DNA from: an uncultured Rhodopila sp.
Lineage (GTDB): Bacteria; Pseudomonadota; Alphaproteobacteria; Acetobacterales; Acetobacteraceae
DNA: 64,000 nucleotides
Direction: 5' to 3'
NCBI GenBank assembly: GCA_903932145.1
Contig: CAIZFE010000069.1
Location: 16,462-80,461, forward strand
This document shows positions 60,652 through 64,000 of this stretch, piece by piece. The notes beneath the pieces were generated by a model. That model ran no database searches. It saw only the letters and a list, made by a program, of their open reading frames with translations, and was not told where the DNA came from. Position numbers and translations under genes: made by a program. Within the stretch, counting starts at the first letter, position 1. Every line of letters begins with the position of its first letter.

Positions 60652-61700
60652 CCGCGTCGGCGACCTCCATCGGCGGCTTTCCCCTGCTGCATCCGGTGAT
60701 TTGCGGATCGGGGGAGCCGGTGATGACCGAGGCCGGCATTCGGGCCGCGTTGAAAGCCGGCGCGGCGGGAGTCATTGCCAAGTCGGTCAACGAAAACCCG
60801 GCTGGTGGCCGTCAGTTGGACAAGGCTGATTACATGCGGCTGGATGCGGACGGGGCGCCGACCGCGGGGCAGGGGGTGTCGCTGTTCAATCGTTCAGGTC
60901 TGAGCCAGCGAAGCACCGAAGACTGGTTCAAGGCCGTTGCCGCTATTGATCGAGACGCGCGTTCAGAGGGGCGGTTCGTTGCCGCCAGCATCGTCTATGC
61001 CAGCGCGGAGGGTGCTGTTTCAATCGCCTCGGCAGCGAGGCACGCCGGATTGCGGGTTTTCGAACTGAATGTCGGGGCTCCGCACGCATCCGAAGCGGCG
61101 GCGGGCGCCATTGTTCAGGAAACCGATCCGGACCGGCTGGCGGACCTCGTGCGCCGGGTGAGGGCGGTCACCGAAGGCATGCAGCTTTGGGTCAAACTGA
61201 CCGGGCTGTCGTCCAACCTGCCCGCTCTGGCGCTAGCGGCTCGGCGTGGGGGTGCGGACGCGGTGGGGATGATGGGCCGCTTCATGGCTCTGGTTCCCGA
61301 TCTGGAGACCTTCAAGCCGGTGCTGGGCACGTCTGCGGCGTACGGTGGCGGTTGGGCGTTGCCGATCGTTTGCCGTTACCTCGCGCTGACACGACGCGCC
61401 GCCGGACGCGAACTGCCGTTGATCGGCACGAATGGCGTACGCTCGGGCGGCGATGTCATCCGCATGGCGCTTGCGGGCGCGAGCGCGGTCGAAGTCGTGT
61501 CAGTCATCATGCACGAGGGATTCGCCGGGTTGACCCGAGTGGTAACGGAAATGGACTCGTTTCTTGCCGAACGCCGGCTTATCTTCAGTGATCTGATCGG
61601 GCAAACCGCCGACTCGCTGGCTACCTATGCCGAACAACCGGAAACGCCCGGCCGGTGGCGCGATTTTGTGCCCCCTGAAACGCTTGCGGAGTCTGTTTGA
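60648..61700 (+). CDS. Dihydroorotate dehydrogenase-like flavin TIM-barrel protein
   Basis: A 350-residue protein. The start GGFPLLHPVICGSGEPVMTE resembles class 1/2 dihydroorotate and dihydropyrimidine dehydrogenase barrels. VFELNVGAPHASEAAAGAIV and LWVKLTGLSSNLPALALAAR hold FMN- and substrate-binding strands; PLIGTNGVRSGGDVIRMALA is the phosphate-binding loop, and GASAVEVVSVIMHEGF follows. It lies inside an acyl-CoA catabolic operon, overlapping the genes on both sides (ATGA and TGATG), so it probably reduces or oxidises a ring or enoyl intermediate rather than making pyrimidines. No Fe-S cysteines are seen. Confidence 0.75.
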   Translation: MTASATSIGGFPLLHPVICGSGEPVMTEAGIRAALKAGAAGVIAKSVNENPAGGRQLDKADYMRLDADGAPTAGQGVSLFNRSGLSQRSTEDWFKAVAAIDRDARSEGRFVAASIVYASAEGAVSIASAARHAGLRVFELNVGAPHASEAAAGAIVQETDPDRLADLVRRVRAVTEGMQLWVKLTGLSSNLPALALAARRGGADAVGMMGRFMALVPDLETFKPVLGTSAAYGGGWALPIVCRYLALTRRAAGRELPLIGTNGVRSGGDVIRMALAGASAVEVVSVIMHEGFAGLTRVVTEMDSFLAERRLIFSDLIGQTADSLATYAEQPETPGRWRDFVPPETLAESV

Positions 61701-63085
61701 TGGACCCTCACCAGCCTTTGTCCGCGCTTTGGAGCGAGGCCGGGCTTCCCGCGGATGCACTGGACGATGTGTATCTGACCGGTGCCGATCCGGTGTTGCC
61801 GTCCAGTTTTGCCGTCGGCACCGCCGCGCAGGTGACGATCGCGGCGGCTTCGTTGGCAGCCGTGAACGTTTGGCGCCAGCGCGGCGGCCGCCGTCAAAAC
61901 GTCTCGGTGGACATGCGCCATGCCGCGATCGAGTTCCTGTCGGAGCATTTTGCGCGCATTGAGGGTGAGACGCCGTCCGATCCATGGGACCCGATCGCCG
62001 GGACCTACCAATGTGGCGACGGCCGTTGGGTCCGCATTCACACCAACTTTCCGCATCATCGTGACGGCTTCTTACGAATCCTCGGCTGCGCCTATGACCG
62101 GCAGGCGGTCGCGACGGCGTTGCAGTCCTGGTCTGGCTTTGATCTGGAGGATGCGGCGGCCGGCAACGGCCTGTGCGCCGCCGCCATGCGCGATTTTGCG
62201 GAATGGGACGCGCATCCTCAAAGGCAGGCGGTCATTTCTCAGCCGCTGGTGAAAATCACCCGGATCGGGGACGCGCCGCCTCGAGGACTGCCGCCTGCCG
62301 AACGGCCGTTGTCCGGTGTGCGGGTGCTGGACCTGACGCGGGTTATTGCCGGGCCGGTTTGCGGGCGGACGCTGGCGGCACATGGTGCGGATGTGATGAA
62401 TATCGCAAGTCCGAACGTGCCGAATTTGCCTCGGCTGGTGGTGGATACGGGACGGGGCAAGCTGACCGCGCATTTGGAACTGCGGGAGAAGGCGGGCAAC
62501 GACCGCTTGAAAGACTTGTTGTCCGAGGCTGACATCTTCGTGCAGGGGTATCGGCCGGGCGGTTTAGCTGATTTGGGTTTCAGCCCACAGGACGCCGCGC
62601 GTATCCGTCCGGGTATCGTCTATGTTTCGTTGTCGGCGTACGGTCATGTCGGACCCTGGGCCGGCCGGCGAGGGTTCGACAGCATCACGCAGACTGCCAG
62701 TGGCATCAATCACGCCGAGGCCGAAGCGGCGGGGCAGACGGCGCCGAAAGCGTTGCCGTGTCAGGCGCTGGATCACGGGTCGGGCTACCTGCTGGCATTC
62801 GGTGCGCTGACCGCACTGACCCGGCGCATGCACGAGGGCGGTAGTTGGCACGTGCAGGTTTCGCTCGCCCGCACCGGGCGGTGGATACGGGATCTCGGCC
62901 GCGTGCGGAACGGGTTGGCGATCGCGCGGCCGACCACCGAAACCGTCTCCGACCTGATGGAAACCAGTGAGTCCGGTTGGGGAAAACTGCACACCGTGCG
63001 GCACGCGGCGGACCTGTCGTTGACCCCGACGCGCTGGGATCGTCCGTCCATGCCGTTGGGAACGCACCCGGCCGCATGGCCGTAA
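61700..63085 (+). CDS. Family III CoA transferase with a duplicated or permuted layout
   Basis: A 461-residue protein. The canonical N-terminal motif of family III enzymes, LSGVRVLDLTRVIAGPVCGR, appears only after about 200 residues, followed by GADVMNIASPNVPN, VQGYRPGGLADLGFS and SLSAYGHVGPWAGRRGFDSI, which holds the catalytic Asp region, then TQTASGI. The first 200 residues (AAASLAAVNVWRQRGGRRQN, GTYQCGDGRWVRIHTNFPHH) resemble the second half of ordinary family III proteins. It should move CoA between carboxylic acids. ATG 61700 overlaps the preceding stop. Confidence 0.85.
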   Translation: MDPHQPLSALWSEAGLPADALDDVYLTGADPVLPSSFAVGTAAQVTIAAASLAAVNVWRQRGGRRQNVSVDMRHAAIEFLSEHFARIEGETPSDPWDPIAGTYQCGDGRWVRIHTNFPHHRDGFLRILGCAYDRQAVATALQSWSGFDLEDAAAGNGLCAAAMRDFAEWDAHPQRQAVISQPLVKITRIGDAPPRGLPPAERPLSGVRVLDLTRVIAGPVCGRTLAAHGADVMNIASPNVPNLPRLVVDTGRGKLTAHLELREKAGNDRLKDLLSEADIFVQGYRPGGLADLGFSPQDAARIRPGIVYVSLSAYGHVGPWAGRRGFDSITQTASGINHAEAEAAGQTAPKALPCQALDHGSGYLLAFGALTALTRRMHEGGSWHVQVSLARTGRWIRDLGRVRNGLAIARPTTETVSDLMETSESGWGKLHTVRHAADLSLTPTRWDRPSMPLGTHPAAWP

Positions 63086-63101
63086 CAGGAGAAATCTTTC
63101 C

Positions 63102-63794
63102 GTGAAGCTGATCGACCTGAGCCGCGAGATCCACAACAAAATGGCGCGTCTGCCGAACCATCCGACGGTGATCATCACGCCGTTTTCGACGCATGAGGAA
63201 AAGCGGGTGGCGGACGGCTATACGTTTTCCTCCGCGGTGATGTCGCTGAACATGGGTGATCATTCCGGCACCCATGTCGATGCGCCCTTGCATTTCGACG
63301 AACGCCCTGGTGCGAAGGGCATCGACGAAATGCCGCTGGAAAATTTCTTCACCGAGGCGGTCTGCCTGGATCTGTCGCATAAGGAGCTGAAAAGCGACAT
63401 CTCCATTGCCGACCTGGAAGCGGCCGAACGCGCCGCCGGTATCGAGATCAAACCGAAAGACACTGTGCTGCTACATATGGATTTCTTCCGCCGCACCCAT
63501 GGAACGGATGCTTTCATCACCGATTTTCCCGGCCTGACGAAAGAGTCAGCCAGCTGGCTGGGTAACAAAGGCATCGGAATGTTTGGTGTGGAAGCGGTCA
63601 GCCCCGGGCGTCCCGGCCGCAACAACTTCGAAGTGCATCATGTCTGTCGAGACATGGGCTTCACTCACATGGAAGGTCTGGTCAATCTGGACCAGCTTGT
63701 CGGTAAAGGCCGTTTCCGCTTTATCGGTTTTCCTCTGAAAATTCGCGGAGGTACCGGTAGTCCAATCCGAGCGGTCGCAATGTTGGAAAACTGA
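63102..63794 (+). CDS. Cyclase-family metal-dependent hydrolase (KynB-like)
   Basis: A 230-residue enzyme. LNMGDHSGTHVDAPLHFDE is the metal-binding motif shared with kynurenine formamidase and other 'putative cyclases', and KPKDTVLLHMDFFRRTHGTD with FGVEAVSPGRPGRNNFEVHH completes the active site. It probably hydrolyses an amide or lactone bond of the compound degraded by the preceding operon. The start is GTG at 63102, 16 bases after the CoA transferase stop, with AGGAGA upstream. It is the last gene of the five-gene set. Confidence 0.85.
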   Translation: MKLIDLSREIHNKMARLPNHPTVIITPFSTHEEKRVADGYTFSSAVMSLNMGDHSGTHVDAPLHFDERPGAKGIDEMPLENFFTEAVCLDLSHKELKSDISIADLEAAERAAGIEIKPKDTVLLHMDFFRRTHGTDAFITDFPGLTKESASWLGNKGIGMFGVEAVSPGRPGRNNFEVHHVCRDMGFTHMEGLVNLDQLVGKGRFRFIGFPLKIRGGTGSPIRAVAMLEN

Positions 63795-63959
63795 TGACCT
63801 GTTCAATCCCGATTTGTTATTTGATCCACCGCTTTATGGCGGATGGGTCGGAGGGATTGGATACTGTCCGGATCGATGTGCAAAAGCTGAGTTGGCTGAA
63901 GTGGCCATGGCATGCTGGTGATGTTCAACGTCACCAACCCTGTGGAGAGGGCGCACACC

Positions 63960-64000
63960 ATGACCAAGCGGCAAGTTAAGACTGAAGCCACCGATCTTAA
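63960..64000 (+). CDS. Possible start of a gene leaving the window
   Basis: An ATG at 63960 preceded by GGAGAGG opens 13 codons (MTKRQVKTEATDL) to the window end. The start context looks real, but too little is visible to name it. The rest of 63795-64000 shows no other convincing feature. Confidence 0.3.
   Translation, partial: MTKRQVKTEATDL

Noticed and set aside
63794..63979. 61-codon frame after the cyclase gene
   Set aside because: Overlaps the cyclase stop, has no recognisable sequence, and an equally long frame exists on the other strand.

Overview
The window is high-GC DNA with strong third-position G/C preference and dense, operon-packed genes. Gene content (TRAP and branched-chain amino-acid ABC transporters, Tat-like signals on binding proteins, family III CoA transferase, pairs of acyl-CoA dehydrogenases, hexuronate catabolism, a transhydrogenase alpha subunit of rhodospirilline type) points to an alphaproteobacterium, most likely of the Acetobacteraceae/Rhodospirillales. 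That is an inference from gene families, not a database match. A pyruvate:ferredoxin oxidoreductase and the hydrogenase maturation factor HypF suggest some anaerobic or hydrogen metabolism.

Layout. 1-1696: 5' end of pntA behind a succinate-semialdehyde dehydrogenase (minus strand). 2005-9980: minus-strand set with a proton-type P-ATPase (N-terminus apparently frameshifted), an unrecognised small protein, hypF and a magnesium P-ATPase. 10526-16861: hexuronate locus, with a GntR regulator and TRAP transporter facing away from uxuB-uxuA, and a GntR-type operator in the shared promoter region. 16943-23411: translationally coupled MFS transporter, GltD/ferredoxin-like oxidoreductase and PFOR. 23525-23691: remnant of an IS5-type transposase. 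23763-32271: MFS exporters, a VOC protein, a hotdog-fold protein, an ammonium transporter with a sigma-54-like promoter, an orphan MNT nucleotidyltransferase, a thioesterase and an LLM flavin oxidoreductase. 32301-34990: repeats, a cupin, a membrane glycosyltransferase and a MaoC protein. 35087-39478: complete Liv-type ABC operon. 39520-45888: repeat clusters, a family 9 glycosyltransferase, an acyl-CoA dehydrogenase, a broken hybrid histidine kinase and a hypothetical protein. 46130-51424: complete Dpp/Opp-type ABC operon. 51432-55311: BrnT/BrnA and zeta-type toxin-antitoxin pairs around a KamA-family radical SAM protein and an orphan binding protein. 55431-58051: small oxidoreductase/CDP-diacylglycerol hydrolase group and a three-repeat hydrophilic protein. 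58299-63794: five-gene acyl-CoA catabolic operon.

The most unusual feature is a pair of palindromic repeat families. They form clusters between genes (32.3-32.5, 39.5-39.9 and 44.8-45.0 kb) and also occur, read through in frame, inside three protein-coding genes (family 9 glycosyltransferase, family 87-like glycosyltransferase, and the hypothetical protein at 45.1-45.9 kb). This resembles the protein-coding palindromic elements known from Rickettsia. Other points are an ammonium transporter with Glu in place of the first twin-His residue, a histidine kinase that has lost its G2 ATP-binding box through an apparent 8-bp deletion, and a P-ATPase whose N-terminus is interrupted at an A6 tract.
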